From NCBI GenBank assembly GCA_010094025.1, contig ML991771.1:62001-126000 (forward strand): DNA of 64,000 bases, read 5' to 3'. Numbering within the stretch: the stretch's first letter is position 1; the number at the start of each line of letters is the position of its first letter. This document shows, one piece after another, positions 23,959 through 36,597 of the stretch. The position numbers and the translations under genes were made by a program. A model generated the notes under the pieces. That model saw only the letters and a list, made by a program, of their open reading frames with translations, did not search any database and had not been told where the DNA came from. This stretch comes from Viridothelium virens. Taxonomy: Eukaryota; Ascomycota; Dothideomycetes; Trypetheliales; Trypetheliaceae.

Positions 23959-24936
23959 ATGAGCGAGCAACCCACACGTCCGACCCGCTCCCTTTCTGGG
24001 CGCGTCGCCATTGTGACAGGAGCAGGCGCTGCCGGCGATGGGATTGGCAATGGTCGCGCGTCTGCTATTCTGCTGGCCGAAGCGGGTTGTTCTGTCGTTT
24101 GCGTCGACATCAAGTCCGAATTGGCAGAGCGTACAGTGGCGTTGATCGAGGAAGAGGGCAAGGGAAAAGCCATCGCAGTCGCTGGTGACATCACCAAGAC
24201 CGATAACTGCAAGTCCATTGTCGAAACAGCGGTTTCGACTTACGGGAGATTGGATATTTTAATTAATGTTGTGGGAGTGGGAGGAGCTAGAGGAACAGCT
24301 TTAGATGTGGATATGGAGGAATGGGCTAAAGGAATGGAGATTAATGTGAGCACTATGGTGATGATGGCCAAGTATGCAATTCCGGAAATGGTAAAGAACC
24401 ACGGGCAATGGCGAGGGAGTATCGTAAACATGGGAAGTGTGGCGGGCTTGAGAGGAGGCACACCACATCTTCTCTACCCCACTGCCAAAGGGGCGATTGT
24501 GGTAAGTGAACACCTTAATGTGGCAAGCACAATGCATTTCGAAACCTGAGTGTGAAAATGCAGGATGGGCTTTCTATTTCTATGCTGAGTGTCTATCAAA
24601 TTCCTGCTTTGCGTTTCTAATTTTTCGGAGCAGAATATGACACGGGCCATAGCGGCTCATCATGCCCTTGACGGTATTCGAGTGAATTGCGTGTGTCCGG
24701 GCATGGTCTATACGCCCATGATGTATGCTTCCGGCATGACTGAGGAGGCACGAGAGTCTCGAAAGAACCGTAGCCTTCTCAAGACGGAGGGCAATGGCTG
24801 GGATGTGGGTGCCGCCGTCCGATTCTTAGCCGGTGACGAGGCTAGATGGATGACTGGTGTAGTTCTGCCTGTTGACGCTGGAGCAACAGTCGCAGTGGGA
24901 AGTGACCTCCCAAAAACTGCCAGTGTCAATCCGTAG
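23959..24936 (+). CDS. Short-chain dehydrogenase/reductase (FabG-like SDR)
   Basis: A second, not closely similar SDR. The exons are 23959-24501 and 24634-24936, giving 281 aa in frame. Cofactor site: TGAGAAGDGIGNGRA, a longer glycine loop than usual. After it come VCVDIKSE (strand 2; Asp suggests NAD preference), GDITKTDN, and INVVGVGG in place of the usual NNAG. The catalytic part is NMGSVAGLRG with Ser and YPTAKGAIV as YxxxK. The intron falls just after that helix starts, followed by VNCVCPGMVYTPMM. The C-terminal WMTGVVLPVDAGATV closes the fold. The type is seen in dihydrodiol and cyclic-alcohol dehydrogenases as well as FabG-like reductases, so the substrate is open. It is tail to tail with the MFS gene at 24992, only 55 bp apart. 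Confidence 0.92.
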
Positions 24937-24991
24937 ATGGGGGAGCTAGAAGAGATTGCTTAGAATTGTCGATATTTGCTCAAGCGCCTTA

Positions 24992-27091
24992 TCAGTCATC
25001 GACTGGGGCAAATTTAGACATTTTCCGTAGCCGAAGTCCGTATTTCATGAAGATGAGAGGCACAGGTATGGCCAGTGTCGCAAAGGCGCCAAGTATTGAC
25101 ATTGCTGGCCCTACGCCCAAATTGTTGAACATCGCTGCCTCTTTTATTAGCATCGTCACGGGCTCACTCTCTGTTAAAGTAACTTACGCCTAGCGAATAG
25201 GGGGAAAGCTGCAGCCAGAACACTTCGAAGAAATGTATTCGCCGAAACTGCAGAGGCTGCATATAACATATAAGTGTCAACGAGAAAGTTGATACATTGT
25301 TGAAAGATGATATTGAAACCAGCTCCGATGAGTGCTGTGGCAATGACTGGTACCACCCAGTGGATACTTTTGTTGCCACCAGTCCAACCAAACCAAAACA
25401 GTCCCACGGCGAAACTTACAGCGCCAACAATCATAGGCTGAAGACGTGCCTCAGGAACTGGCTTGCCCCCATTAGCGTCCACAATCCTGCTGTACCTTGG
25501 TTGGTTCCCGAGATTGACGACCACTGCAAAGAGAACGCCCACGAAAAGGCCCAAAAAGGGTAAGGTGCTAACGACAAGTGGCCAGGCACGGATGTCTAAG
25601 AAGACGATAGGAAATACTTCCAACGTGAGGTAGACCAAAGCGTAGCAGAAAGAAGCGTATATCGCTATACAGGTGACCATTGGTTCGGTGAACAGCATGC
25701 GTAGAGGGCGGGACAAGTGCTTCGTTACGATGCTTTGAAAATCGAGCTTGATGTCTTCGTGCGGATGGTGCCATGCCGAGTTTCCGGTCTCTTTCCGCAG
25801 GCGTTGCGCTTTCTTTTTGAGGAGAACTGGAGCGTAGACTTCGGGCATGCACAGCAAGGTCAGTGCAAATATCGCAAATACCCAGATTGCGATGATGTAC
25901 TCAGTCCAACGCCAGCCAAGCTTGGGATTGACTACAATGGCGCTGCCGATCACAGGACTAATCTAGTAATGAATCGTTTAGCGATTGATGAGGAATAGAT
26001 GATTGCATGCATGTGGGCAGTCAGAGTAGAGGGAAAATATATGAATGGATCAAACTTCTTTCTCGGTACCATTTTGCAAAGAAAGCCAACGGGCTCCCAG
26101 TCAAAGGTGCCTGTATTGGTGTCTAAGGATGCAGAAGTTGGTTCAATCACTCAACCCTGACGTCCGTTTGCGTATAAGAAAGTGTATGGAGAAGCGATGA
26201 ATGCAAAGCAACACTTACCGTTGGACCTCCAACGACAGCGACAGCGTAGAAAGTAACGGCGGTACCTCGTGCTTTTGGATGGTAGATGTCACCAAGCGCA
26301 GCGCTGACATTGCTGATGGGTGATGAGCCAAATACGCCCCCGAAGAACCTTGTGATTATGATTGAGGCAAAATTCTGACTCGTCGCGGTTCCGATAGAGA
26401 ACAATGCGAGACCGAAGACAGCTGGAATCATACTCCATTTTCTCCCCCATACCTCACTGATGGGTGCCCAACACAAGGGACCAAAAGCAAATCCAAGAAT
26501 GTAGAGAGAAATGGTGAGGATGGTGGCTTCAGCAGAGACCCCGGTGTATGCGCTTATTTGTTGTTCGGCAGGTGATATGATACTGCTCGCACTGGAGCCA
26601 GATAGAGCAAGCATGCCCAGCTGGAATGTTATCCAGGCTTTATAGGTGGTGGACCAATTCTTGGGGTTGTCTGGGTCATTAGGCTCCCAGTCAACGAGGT
26701 AGGCATCTTGGTCCTTAGGCTTGGGAGGTTGAAGGTGGTCTGCCCTCTCGACATCTGAAGAATCAGAGCGGCCTGTTCTCTCGGCGTTTAGGACATTAGA
26801 GCTGCCTGCTTCCTCGACGTCTCGAGCGGGGGAGCGACTTGCTTTTTCGATATCAGAGGGAGACAATTGACCCGCATTCTCAAGGTCAGATGTACGATGT
26901 GAATCAGGAGGTCGAGTATCCGGCGGTGCTTTACGAGAGGAGGAGGATTTCAGTGAGGATTTCGGTGAAGTTGTCGATGAAATTTTGAGGTCAGGCCCCG
27001 GAGCATGTGAAGGCGATGACGAAGGTGTCAGTGCGGCCCGAGTCGGCGAAAAAGAATCCGACGAGGGTCTCGCCGTTGTTTGGGCCATCAT
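24992..27091 (-). CDS. MFS drug:H+ antiporter (DHA1, polyamine/Flu1-like)
   Basis: A predicted plasma-membrane proton antiporter. Exons in transcript order are 26219-27091, 25188-25962 and 24992-25140, giving 598 aa in frame; the first intron is 256 bp. Two ATGs in tandem (27091 and 27088) can start it. A long Ser/Pro-rich cytosolic N-terminus (about 130 residues) contains an irregular repeat of an ER(A/T)GRSD/EKASRS-like unit with acidic spacing. The 12-TM core begins after the family signature DWEPNDPDNPKNWS. Motif A is PISEVWGRKWS and motif C is VVGGPTISPVIGS across intron 1. After TM6 come PEVYAPVLLKKKAQRLRKET, as in Tpo1/Flu1-type carriers, and the end signature PLFARQAAMFNNLGVG. It could export the metabolic island's substrate or product. 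Confidence 0.93.
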
Positions 27092-28276
27092 TGGCGCTAA
27101 GTCAGGTCAGGCTCTCCAAGTTCAGCCTCGTGAAGGCCTGAAGGGGAAGGGGACACACCACATGGCTTCTTGGCAACCGCATGTTAATAAAGATTTCTTA
27201 TGAAGGCCGACACCGCCGAGATGGATGTCCGACCCGTGGCCAAGGCTAGGTCTGTCAATCCATCTGATAATTTACCGACTATCGGCCCACAGCCATGGCC
27301 CATCAACGTTTCCAACGTCATGACTCAATAACAGGCACTGACAGGGTGCACAGCGTGCTTGATCGGATATCCGGCATTGCTTGCGTAGCCGTGCATGCCA
27401 TGTACTCCACCAAAAATGTTGTGACCACCAACCCAAACGAGACCAAGGTCCTCATCTCGTAACATTGTTGCCAGCAGATTGGTAAGATTGGTAAGATCTA
27501 CGGAAGTAAATACCGCTTGCGGTAGCAGACTATCAAAACTTTACTTCTTTCTCTCCGTGGAAGGTCTTACCTTACCCTTTATTCGTGCTGAAGTAATACG
27601 ACGGGCGAAGGCTAAACGGCACGACCTCGCCCTCCACTGAAACAAAGAGTTCCGTCAGTTGCTATTTGTCACAGCATACCCGCTACAAGAATAAGATACT
27701 GAGCATGTGAGCCATCCTTTACGAGACGAGCGAAAAAAAAGGCATGCAACAGCAGGTCAGGAAATATTTCGACGCAAGCTGCAGTCTTTACAGGTGTCCC
27801 CTACCTTTATCGGAAGTCTATAGGTAGCATACCGTACCTGTCTCTGTAGCCTACGGACATGGTGTAAACACGTCCAAACAGGAATCGACTTAGAAATATG
27901 TCCAGGCGGCATGCCAGCCTCATTGACGGCTCTACCGAGTCTCCCGAATCTCTTTTGCTATCTTGGTTGAGATTTGGGAGAACAATAAATTGACATCAAC
28001 CAGGGGACGCCTTCTACTGCAGTTGTTCCGGGATACATGAGAGAGAAATTGTAATGCCGGAGATAGACTACCTTTGGAGAGGATGGAGAGAATGAGGAAA
28101 TGCTAGATGTTGCGAATATGGTCTTCTCGCTCCTCATATATCCTCGGCTACCTGCCAGACCTGAGGAGCACAGCTAGTCACAGACGGATAGGGCATGGAC
28201 AAGGAGCTTCATCGATTGACCTTCAATTCATGCTCTCAGTCATTAACGAAAGCTCAAAATAACTCAGATATTAATT
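27092..28276. other. Intergenic, no gene seen
   Basis: 1.2 kb lie upstream of the DHA1 gene and downstream of the next MFS gene, both on the minus strand. I find no coding frame. A short direct repeat, attggtaagattggtaag, lies near 27478-27496. Confidence 0.5.
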
Positions 28277-30379
28277 CTAGTGCGTCTGATTTGGATCCTT
28301 GATCGTGCTGCGGTGCAATCTCGCAAGCCAAGACCGGGAAAAGGAAGTGCGGATCCTCTTGCCCGCAAACATGAAAATAAGCAAAGCCATGTTATTGACC
28401 AGCAACACAGCGGTGAAGACACCAGCGATGACGGTTGCGTATCCGTCCTTCAAAACCCAATCCAGGAGCTCGAACCCCATGCCAAACGAGATGGCTTGCT
28501 TACCGAGATTCATCGCAATAAGCCTAGGAGCATGGTCAGTCGGGATAGATGCAGATAGAGATGGAGTAGGAAAGACCAACATTTCGGAGAGATTGGCGTT
28601 ATAGCTGTCTACCGAGTAGGCGAGCGTGAAAGAAAAGTAGAAATACGCTGTCACCCAAGCTGGTTAGATTTGCACTGTTCATTCATCCAGTAGCTGTACT
28701 TACCACCCCAGTCGACCATTGCGACTCCTGCAAAATAACCTACCCAATGCAGATCTCTCTGCGCAGTCAAGCCATAAACAATTAGCCCCGCAGGACCAAT
28801 CAACATCGCTGGTAACATAACCCCAAGGCGCATCTCAGCCTCCCGGATTCCATTATTCTTACGTGTGAGATATGCTGCCAGCCGGTCCGAAGAAGGCATG
28901 AACCTGTACAAATGCTTAGCAATCCCTTCTATTCACGATGGAACCAAAAACTGAATGAAGACGTACGGTATAGCTAGGCCATATCCAATAATATAGGCGA
29001 TCGCGATGAGTCCCGTGTTCGTCTACTACCTGTTAGGCTGACTGGACTACAGATATCCATTTTGTCAACATACCTGGCTCCAAGAGTACGGCGGCTCAAC
29101 AATCTTTAGAGGGAATGTGTAATTGAATGCCAGAGCGCCCAACCCAATATTTATACCGTAACTAGTCACAACCCATAATACGCAAGGAACGAGATAATAG
29201 GAAAACGCCCGAATACTGGTCATGAAGAACGGCACCTCGTAGTTGATGTGGCCCCACGGCTTCAAGGTTTGGATAAAGGACTTCCGCGGAGGGACGTTTT
29301 CGTCAGCAGCAGGAGAAAGTGCAGCCTCTGAATGCTTCATTGCGGTTCCGGATTTCTCGTTATCAGAATCTGGATGAGAAGAGGGCGGCGACTGTGGTAC
29401 TGGACGCGAGCGTTTGTAATCCGTCTCTTCAACAAAAAAGAACGCGAGGACGAGCAGAGCGGCGCCAAAGGCAAACTCCACATAAAAGAAGAGCCTCCAC
29501 GAATAGCCACCAGCGAGCATGTAACCGGCGTAAAGAGGACCTGTGGAGCCGAGGCAGAGGCAGACTGTCGATCATCCATTAGTGCCCATCATACGCGTAG
29601 GAGAGATAGAGACCTGCTTGTGTATATCCCAATACGTTTGCCCCTCTCGTGCAAGAAGAAAATGTCGTTTACAAGCTGGACCGGGATTGCTTCGCAGACG
29701 GAACTTCCGAACCCTTGTATCACTCGCGCAGCCATCAGCCCGCTATATGTCGTTGCTTGGGATGACCCTATCAAGCCAGCAATATACTGCAAGCCGTATT
29801 AACAATGCCCGGACTGTCATTTCGTGCCTCATACGCACAGTGAGAAGAGATAACAGCAAGATGGGTCTCCGCCCAAATTTCAGGTACGCCGGAACCAAGA
29901 CCAGTGATCCAAACCCGTATGCAAGATTGGGATAGCTGACCAGCCCGCTGGCGGCTTCGGCGGTAATTTTGAACTCCTCGGCATAAATAGCAATGTACAC
30001 CGATGGGCCAAGCAGGGCGGAGTTGCTGAGGAATGAATAAAGGGAACATATGACTAAGATCATTATTTTCTTGAAGTTTGACCACTTGAAGGAACTGCAG
30101 TCAGCGAAGTCCACAACTGATCAGAACATCTACTTACCTGAAGAGGATCGTTGGGGTCCTCAGCTGGGACAGGAAAAAGCGCCTGGCCATACGCTGTATC
30201 GTCGCCCTCTACGACGTTTATCAATACAGCTTCCCCAACAATGCGATGCAGTTTTGCAGACCTTTGGCTTGGAGGTTGACAGTACCGGGGATATCTCCTT
30301 CATGCGCATGACTGTGGACGAGATGTCTGTGCCGCTCATTGGCATCCAGATGGAGGCCATGAGCAATGTTTGACGCCAT
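28277..30379 (-). CDS. MFS transporter (DHA1/Hol1-like), nine exons
   Basis: Exons in transcript order are 30286-30379, 30138-30229, 29839-30084, 29618-29786, 29074-29564, 28967-29022, 28704-28903, 28581-28647 and 28277-28523. They make 553 aa with every phase closing. The start is ATG 30379 (MASNIAHGLHLD). The longer frame upstream has only GTG. The pre-TM signature VPAEDPNDPLQWSNFKK is typical. TM1-TM4 hold SGLVSYPNLAYGFGS and KFGRRPILL (motif A). FVEETDYKR precedes a disordered Ser/Pro-rich loop, and the second half begins near LKPWGHINYEVPFFMTSIR. Exon 4 needs a GC donor (29617-29616) to join in frame with exon 5. The intron density is much higher than in the two other island transporters. 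Substrate unknown. Confidence 0.87.
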
Positions 30380-30993
30380 GATGCGGTTGAGAACAAAATC
30401 GATCTCAAGTTCGCTCAGGGTCGTTTCAGACACCAGCTCGGTATATAAGAAAACGTCTGATACCGTTAAGGACGATGCATGTCAGAGGTCTGGCCATTGG
30501 TTCTTTGGTCTGCATTCTGCTTTCTTCTCGGCAGGTCAATCCTAGTCCCGCGTGGATAATCTCGACGCGTGCTGCGGGGCTAAAGTTAACTAGCTGGGGC
30601 TGATAGTTCTCCCCATGGGGTCTTGATTTGCAGACGACAAGGATCACCGTCAGACCCCGCGCAGTCTAGGCAGCCTAGCTATCGGTAGTTCTAGTTCAGT
30701 CCAATGCCGGATGAAATCAGCTTTCTTCTGGGGTAGAACACGAGAATTTATTAAGATATTCGATCATGTGTAGGATACACAGGTGGCAGATATTCCGTAC
30801 ACAATATAGAATTCAGTCAATATCAAGAAGTATCACACTCACGAGCTGATATTGTTCCAGCCGAAATATCGGACGGTCATCGGTGAAAGAAGAGCGAGTA
30901 ATATGATACGGCAGAGTCCGGCTACCACATCCTGTACAAAGATTGCAATGGTAGTTTTCACGAAGTCGTGATGCTGATGCTGATAATGAGTCT
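30380..30993. other. Upstream region of the MFS gene
   Basis: This is the spacer between the BVMO 3' end and the MFS start, both on the minus strand. It contains a TATA-like element (separate entry) and no other gene. Confidence 0.5.
30442..30448 (-). promoter_or_regulatory. TATA-like element of the MFS gene
   Basis: TTATATA on the minus strand lies about 63 bp before ATG 30379. The spacing is plausible for a fungal TATA box. Confidence 0.5.
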
Positions 30994-33045
30994 TCATTCA
31001 ACACGGTGGTCTATTCCCTCACGGAAGCCTCCTTGCACCTCGGTGGAATCCATTTGCCCACATAGATAGCTTTCCGGCGCCCGGAGAAGTTCGTCTGGCT
31101 TGGTCAAGTAAAAGGATAGGTCATTCTTACCACCATTCTCATCATCGTCTGCCTCCAGCTGGGTCGAGCCATTGCCCAGAAAATTCCACATGTTCCTCGA
31201 GTGATGAACATACTCATAGTCTTCGTAACGAGGTTCGCTGATAGTTTCGTAATAATGCAGCGAAGATCCGGGCCAGATACCGATGACCTTTCCCTCAGCG
31301 CGACCTCCTTTGTACCATGATCGGCAGTTGTCAGAAAAGACCATGCGTTGTAAGAATTGTTGGTGACGTATGTTAAGCTGATAGGTCACGGAGCGCCTTA
31401 CACACACTGCTCTGAGATGAGTTAGCTTTGCGATTCTTTGTCAGACGTGAAGTTATGCCTGTCATACTTGATATGCTCACGCTGCATTTTTTGAACCATC
31501 TTCAACATATAGTCACATTGCTTTTCGAGGACAGGAATTAACGTTCCGTTGGAGATTGGAGCGTTGGGGCCGTTGAACACTGAACGATGGTAAGCTGGAA
31601 ATGTTCACCAGGGTGCTGAACGGCATACTAAAGTAATTTGGGAAATCGGGTATCGCCACAGCAAGATAGGCTTCGATATCGTTTGTGTCAGCCCACAACT
31701 CTGAAAGGGGCGCCTGCTGCCGGCCCACAAGCTTGAATCGCGGTTTGTATGTGGTGTCGAACCCTGTCGCGCAGACGATGGCGTCGACTTCATGCAGTTT
31801 TCCGTCGGCAGTCACCAGACTTTTCTCTTCAATACGCTCGATCTCGTCCTTTACGACTGTCACATTCTCCTTGATGAGACTTTCTAGGAAGTTTTGGCCC
31901 GGAGTCAATCTTCTGCACCCAACCCCCCATTTAGGTGTAAGAAGTTCAGAGAGTTCTTCATTGCCTCCTAGACGACTCTTCATCATCTTTGCAAACTCCT
32001 CGAGTGCTCCTTTTTGCTTTTCGCTTCCCTTCATGAACGTACCAAAAGTTCGATTCATATCGGACTCGATGGATTTGCGATAAGCGAGGAAGTAATCCGG
32101 ATCTTCGCGAAACTTCTTCTTATCCTCGTCCGTATAGAAAAAGTTTAAGGGACCCTCGGTCTTTGGGTCGACAAACCCCTGAGAAGGGGCTATCCAGGTT
32201 GGTGATCGGATGAAGGCGCTGAGATGTTGAGCTATTCTTTGCAATTCGGGCACGATTTGGATGGCGGAAGAACCGGAGCCGATGATTGCTACCTTCTTTC
32301 CATAGAAATCGTAATCTCTATCCCATCTGGCAGAGTGACATAGATGTCCCTTGAAGTCATTCAGACCGGGGATGATTGGCCATTTCCAATTGTTGAGCAA
32401 ACCGCAAGCATTAATTAAAACAGCACAATCTCTTTTGAAGATCGTCGTATGTTGAGGATTCTCGGGCGTGCTGACCTCAAACTCGAGCTCCCAAACACCT
32501 CGATACTCGTTCCAAATGGCACTGTTAAGCTTATGGTGATACCTAATGTACTTTCCCAATGCATGCTTTTTTGCCACCGCTTTAAGGTAGTTGTGGATTT
32601 CCACGGAGCCAATGTAATATCTTGAGCTTCCAATTTTTTAGCATCAATGGACGGGTTATAGTTCTTTGTCCAGACTTACTAGTCTGGATTCGGCTCGAAC
32701 GTGTAGGCGTATGCATGAGCTGGCACGTCGCCTGCAAAGATGGTTCAGAAAACGAAATTGACGAAAAAAACAAAATGAGAACCCACAAGCGCAGCCAGGG
32801 TATCTATTTTCCAACCAAGTTCCGCCAAGATCTCCATTCTTTTCATAGATATCAAAATTGCAATTCGGCATGGATTCTTGCACTTTCATGGCAGCCGCCA
32901 AACCCGAAACACCAGCTCCGATACATACCACATCGATTTCGCGTTTGGTATTTAGCGGTTCTTCTCGGATCACATCTTCTAACGTGTTCTCGCTGCTGGA
33001 CCAGCCGTTGGTGTGAGCAAAAGCTTCCTCCGCATGGGGTGCCAT
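30994..33045 (-). CDS. Type I Baeyer-Villiger monooxygenase (FAD/NADPH)
   Basis: Predicted to insert one oxygen atom from O2 next to a carbonyl, turning a ketone into an ester or lactone. Exons in transcript order are 32787-33045, 32680-32731, 31629-32626, 31468-31579 and 30994-31411, giving 612 aa in frame. The start is ATG 33045 (MAPHAEEAFAHTNGW); the longer frame begins with TTG. Motifs: FAD Rossmann CIGAGVSGLAAA, then GGTWLENRYPGCACD (the usual GGTW..N.YPG..CD). The BVMO fingerprint is FKGHLCHSARWD (FxGxxxHxxxW-D). The NADPH Rossmann is VAIIGSGSSAIQIVP, followed by ATGFDTTYKP and FNGPNAPISNG. The C-terminal half has SDNCRSWYKGG. All catalytic signatures are intact. It sits centrally in the metabolic island, with no esterase next to it. 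Confidence 0.94.
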
Positions 33046-34738
33046 TAAGATTGGTAGGGCACTGATCAAATTGCGGATAAGTGATCTTTCAATGGTCTAC
33101 CGGTAAGCGAGAATAAGATAGATGAAGTACTCAGCCACCGAGCATTTGTAGTATCTCGGATGGATGGCCTTGGCCGCCTCATAGTGGAGAACTCCACCCG
33201 AAGCTAAAGTGATCGTCATAGATAGCTGGGGTATCAGAGGTTTGCCGAGCCTGTCAGTCTGGGTCCTCCTGGTGGGCTGGTGGGCTGAGGGATGACTGTG
33301 ACCTCAATTGCCGGCAGTGGGGTATTAACGCAGGTACGCCAGTTTTGCCTGTAACATGATTAGCACAGTGTTTGCATAATCTATACCATGTATTGGCATT
33401 AGCCATGCAGGGGATGCACCAACAGTAAATATCGAATCTTGAACCTTCATCTTGTCAAACTCCACCTTGAGACAACATGCTATCTTTCACGCACTGAGCG
33501 TTGGCACGGCTGGTTAGATAGTAAGAAAAACCTTAAGAGGGTTGAAGTTAAAATAGCGAAAGTGGGGTTGCTGCTGGGGTCATCCGAAAATTGGAGAACT
33601 ACAATTTCTTAACAGCCAGACAATGTCCACCTCGAAGCCTCGTCCTTTCAGTGTATTTCTGAGACACGGTTGGATGATTTGTACGGTTTGTCTTTCACGA
33701 GTGTAATCACTAGCGATGGGGCTCATTGCACAGCGCTATCCTGGCGCCTCTCAGACGAGAGAATTCGCTATCAGTCAGGCTGCATGGAATAGTTTAGAAC
33801 CAAAGGATGCGGCTGTTGCAGCGGTTTAGCTCATTCACAACCTTTTCGAGATAACGGAGTCCTGCAGCTCAGCAGTACTGATAGCAAATGAGATGCCTAG
33901 GAAGTTTTGACCAGAATGAAGTCTGATGAGCGTAGAAAAAGACTCTGGGGAAGACTGTGCTCCAAGTCCCAACTTTTTCGAGGCAGCACTGCTCGATCCA
34001 GAGATCCATCTCAAGAAATGCGCAGATCTATTTCTCTCGACAACGCGCAGCCTCACCTAGGAGACGGCTTTCCATTGTAGCGTCCAGCCTGACTGCGAGA
34101 GAGCATGCATTTTAGTTCTGCATACCATAGTATTGTTTTGAGAAGTCCGTATTGCTAACGCTTACCCACAGCAGATGAGCTACCCTTTTTTGGCATTGGG
34201 GGTTGGCAAAGACTGCCACCGATGCTCTGTGCAATGCCATTGTTGTTGATTCTCCAGTCTGTCATACTAATTGTCTTTTGGTGGGATCAACGGTACCCTC
34301 GCTGATCGTTGTTGCTGGGAGGGTGGAGAAGTGCAAAGTAGCGACTTGGGACATCGTTTGAAGCAGGAGTGCTGTGGAATTTTACGGGAATATACGCCCT
34401 GGGACGCTACGTGAAATAGAGAGGATTGGACGGCAAAAAAATAGCAAGTACCAAGATAGAGGGTTCGGAAGCTGTTTGCACGACAACGAGTCGACGATAA
34501 ACCATCTTGTCCATACCATAGATGTACGTATACGTCACTTGACATGAGTCGGTACAGGTAGGTTTACCGGAAACGCCGAGACTTTGGAGATGTAGCAGGT
34601 GGAAAGGAGTTGAAGTGGCTCTGCCCTGCTAGCAGACAACAACACCACCGAATTTCGTTTAGATTCAGCTCCTGCGCAACCATGCGGATCTTTGGAACAC
34701 CCAAATATCATCCTTTGCCATTTAGGCGGAATGATGTG
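33046..34738. other. Intergenic, no gene seen
   Basis: 1.7 kb lie between the BVMO start and the 3' end of the class II aldolase gene. The first part must hold the BVMO promoter. Small frames at 33835-34056 and 34267-34545 (-) lack motifs and coding bias. Confidence 0.5.
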
Positions 34739-35681
34739 CTAGATGACGAGGTTTACATACATACCTTGCGCCTCCACTTCCCTTACCCACAATCTCCATG
34801 GCCTGTGCGCACTCCAAAGCGTCATCTCCATAGCTCCCTCCGTCTCCTCTTCGCTCAGCACGGCCAGTCCGCCGGCGACCTCCGATCTCTTCAGTCCATC
34901 ATCCTTCGCAGCGACACCATTACTCCCACCAAGATAGGCACTTCTCGTGAGTAAGGCCGTGGTCTGGATCTCGGCATTCTTCTGGGTGTAGATCGCCCGC
35001 AAAACACAATCCTCAATCGTCTTCGCACACACACTATATCCGTGACCTCTCATCAGCACGACAGAATTGGGCGGCTCGCCATCCCGGCCTTTTGCGATTT
35101 TCTCATCCCCTGTATCCTCAAATGACTCCGCCAAAGATGCACCAAGGCGCGTGTCCCTTACCAGCATATCCCTCCTATCTCCCTCCTTATATAGCTTTCC
35201 AATATCCCAGATTGGCGTCCTGGTCCCCAGAAAACCCGCCATATGATAGCATGGCTGGATCGGCACGCCCGACACCGAGTACGGAACCACAGCTTCAGAA
35301 TGACTGTGGATGACAGCATGCACGCCTGGGTACCTCTTGTAGGTTTCGGAATGGATGCAGCGCTCGGAGTAGCCGGGAGGCGAGGAAGGGTCGACGGGAG
35401 AGGCGTCCGAAACGTGGTAGACGACGAGATCGAGGGGCGAGGAGATGGTGCCTGGGGCAATGTAACGCGACATTATGAAGGTAGTGGGATCATGGGGGTG
35501 CCGCACAGAGAGGTGGCCATAGGCGTCGAGGACACTGGTGGAAGACAGAGCATTAGGTTTGAGGTTGAACTACTTGGGAGCTAAAGGAACCCTACCGTTG
35601 GTAATGAAGAATATGGCATCCTGAGATGAAGGTTCGTTGGATATGCTTAAGCAAGAGTTCATCTGATTTGGTAGTAGACAT
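34739..35681 (-). CDS. Class II aldolase/adducin-family enzyme
   Basis: A zinc-dependent aldolase-fold enzyme; family members cleave sugar phosphates or decarboxylate and hydrate related acids. Exons are 35596-35681 and 34739-35534, giving 293 aa in frame. The start is MSTTKSDELLLKHIQ. Fold signatures: YGHLSVRHP near the start, SRYIAPG, then HSHSEAVVPYS with two metal ligands, LRAIY, and LMRGHGYSVCAKTIED with the third His. A helical tail follows. The substrate is open, since fungal members of this family sit in many clusters. It is transcribed divergently from the MFS gene at 36598 across a 916-bp shared region, which would suit co-regulation. A second paralogue lies at 49410-50414. Confidence 0.9.
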
Positions 35682-36597
35682 TGGGGAAAAATAAGTGAAA
35701 GCAACTAGCTTTGGATGAAAGAATGATGAGGCTTTCCAGCCTTAGAATGTCTTGCAGTGCGGTCCTTCGGAGCCATCTTCCGCGAGCCGCGCATTGCTGT
35801 CGTCTGATTGTCCATTGCTTTTCTGTCTTGATCACTCCTCTAAGCGGTCATCTGCGAATGAGGGGTAGAGGGGTGGCACAGGTAAGGTAGGTAGAGAGGG
35901 AGTCAAGGTCGGCAACATGCTCGGCTTAGTTGCTGCATCTCAACCTGGGATGATACCACCAATACGCAATCCTGCAACCAAGATCGGCACGCCGTTATGC
36001 ACGGATCTTGGGCATCTGTAAGAAGCGGGTCATCTAAGCCCCTTTCATCGTAATAAAACCTTTCCTTGCGATATTAAATACCGCCAGCGGGCATCCTCCT
36101 TGTACCTCCGTCAGCTAGCTACCTATCTCCTAGATAAAAAGAAGGGGCTTAGGACTTGAAATCACTCGAAACACGTCCCTATCCTTCTTTCATTCATAAT
36201 TCAGGACTATCTTTTATCATCTGATAGTTTAGGTCAAATGAAGCAGGATAAAGGAGAACAGTAGGTACTTCAATAACGAAGCGGTATACCTATGTTGTAA
36301 CTTGCCAGAAAGGTTAAGTGATGCGCGCCATACAGGCTAGTGGTATGGTCCTTACAGGCCTCCCCCGCACTTGGCTCATTGAGGGAACTCTAGCCATTGT
36401 AGGCTTGCTTCCTTATGCGGACGGACTTCACCTAATAATATGGTCATGGAGGACGCCGAGGCGGTCGGACCGCTGAACTGCTTCGTAAGATTGGTACATG
36501 ATACATAATCATCGTCACTCCGTACGTATATCTCCTTAGTGCCCTTCCCCAATACCTTTCTCATGGTCTTCTTCTCACTAGGTAGTCTTGAACCATA
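35682..36597. promoter_or_regulatory. Divergent intergenic region, aldolase/MFS
   Basis: 916 bp lie between the two start codons. It is AT-rich with several short GTAGGTA-type words (35884-35892) and a pyrimidine-rich leader (36540-36590) before the MFS start. No gene is seen. If the island has a pathway-specific regulator, this is a likely target. Confidence 0.45.

Noticed and set aside
33835-34056. Small Ser-rich minus-strand frame between BVMO and aldolase genes
   Set aside because: No start context, motif or splice partner; probably chance.
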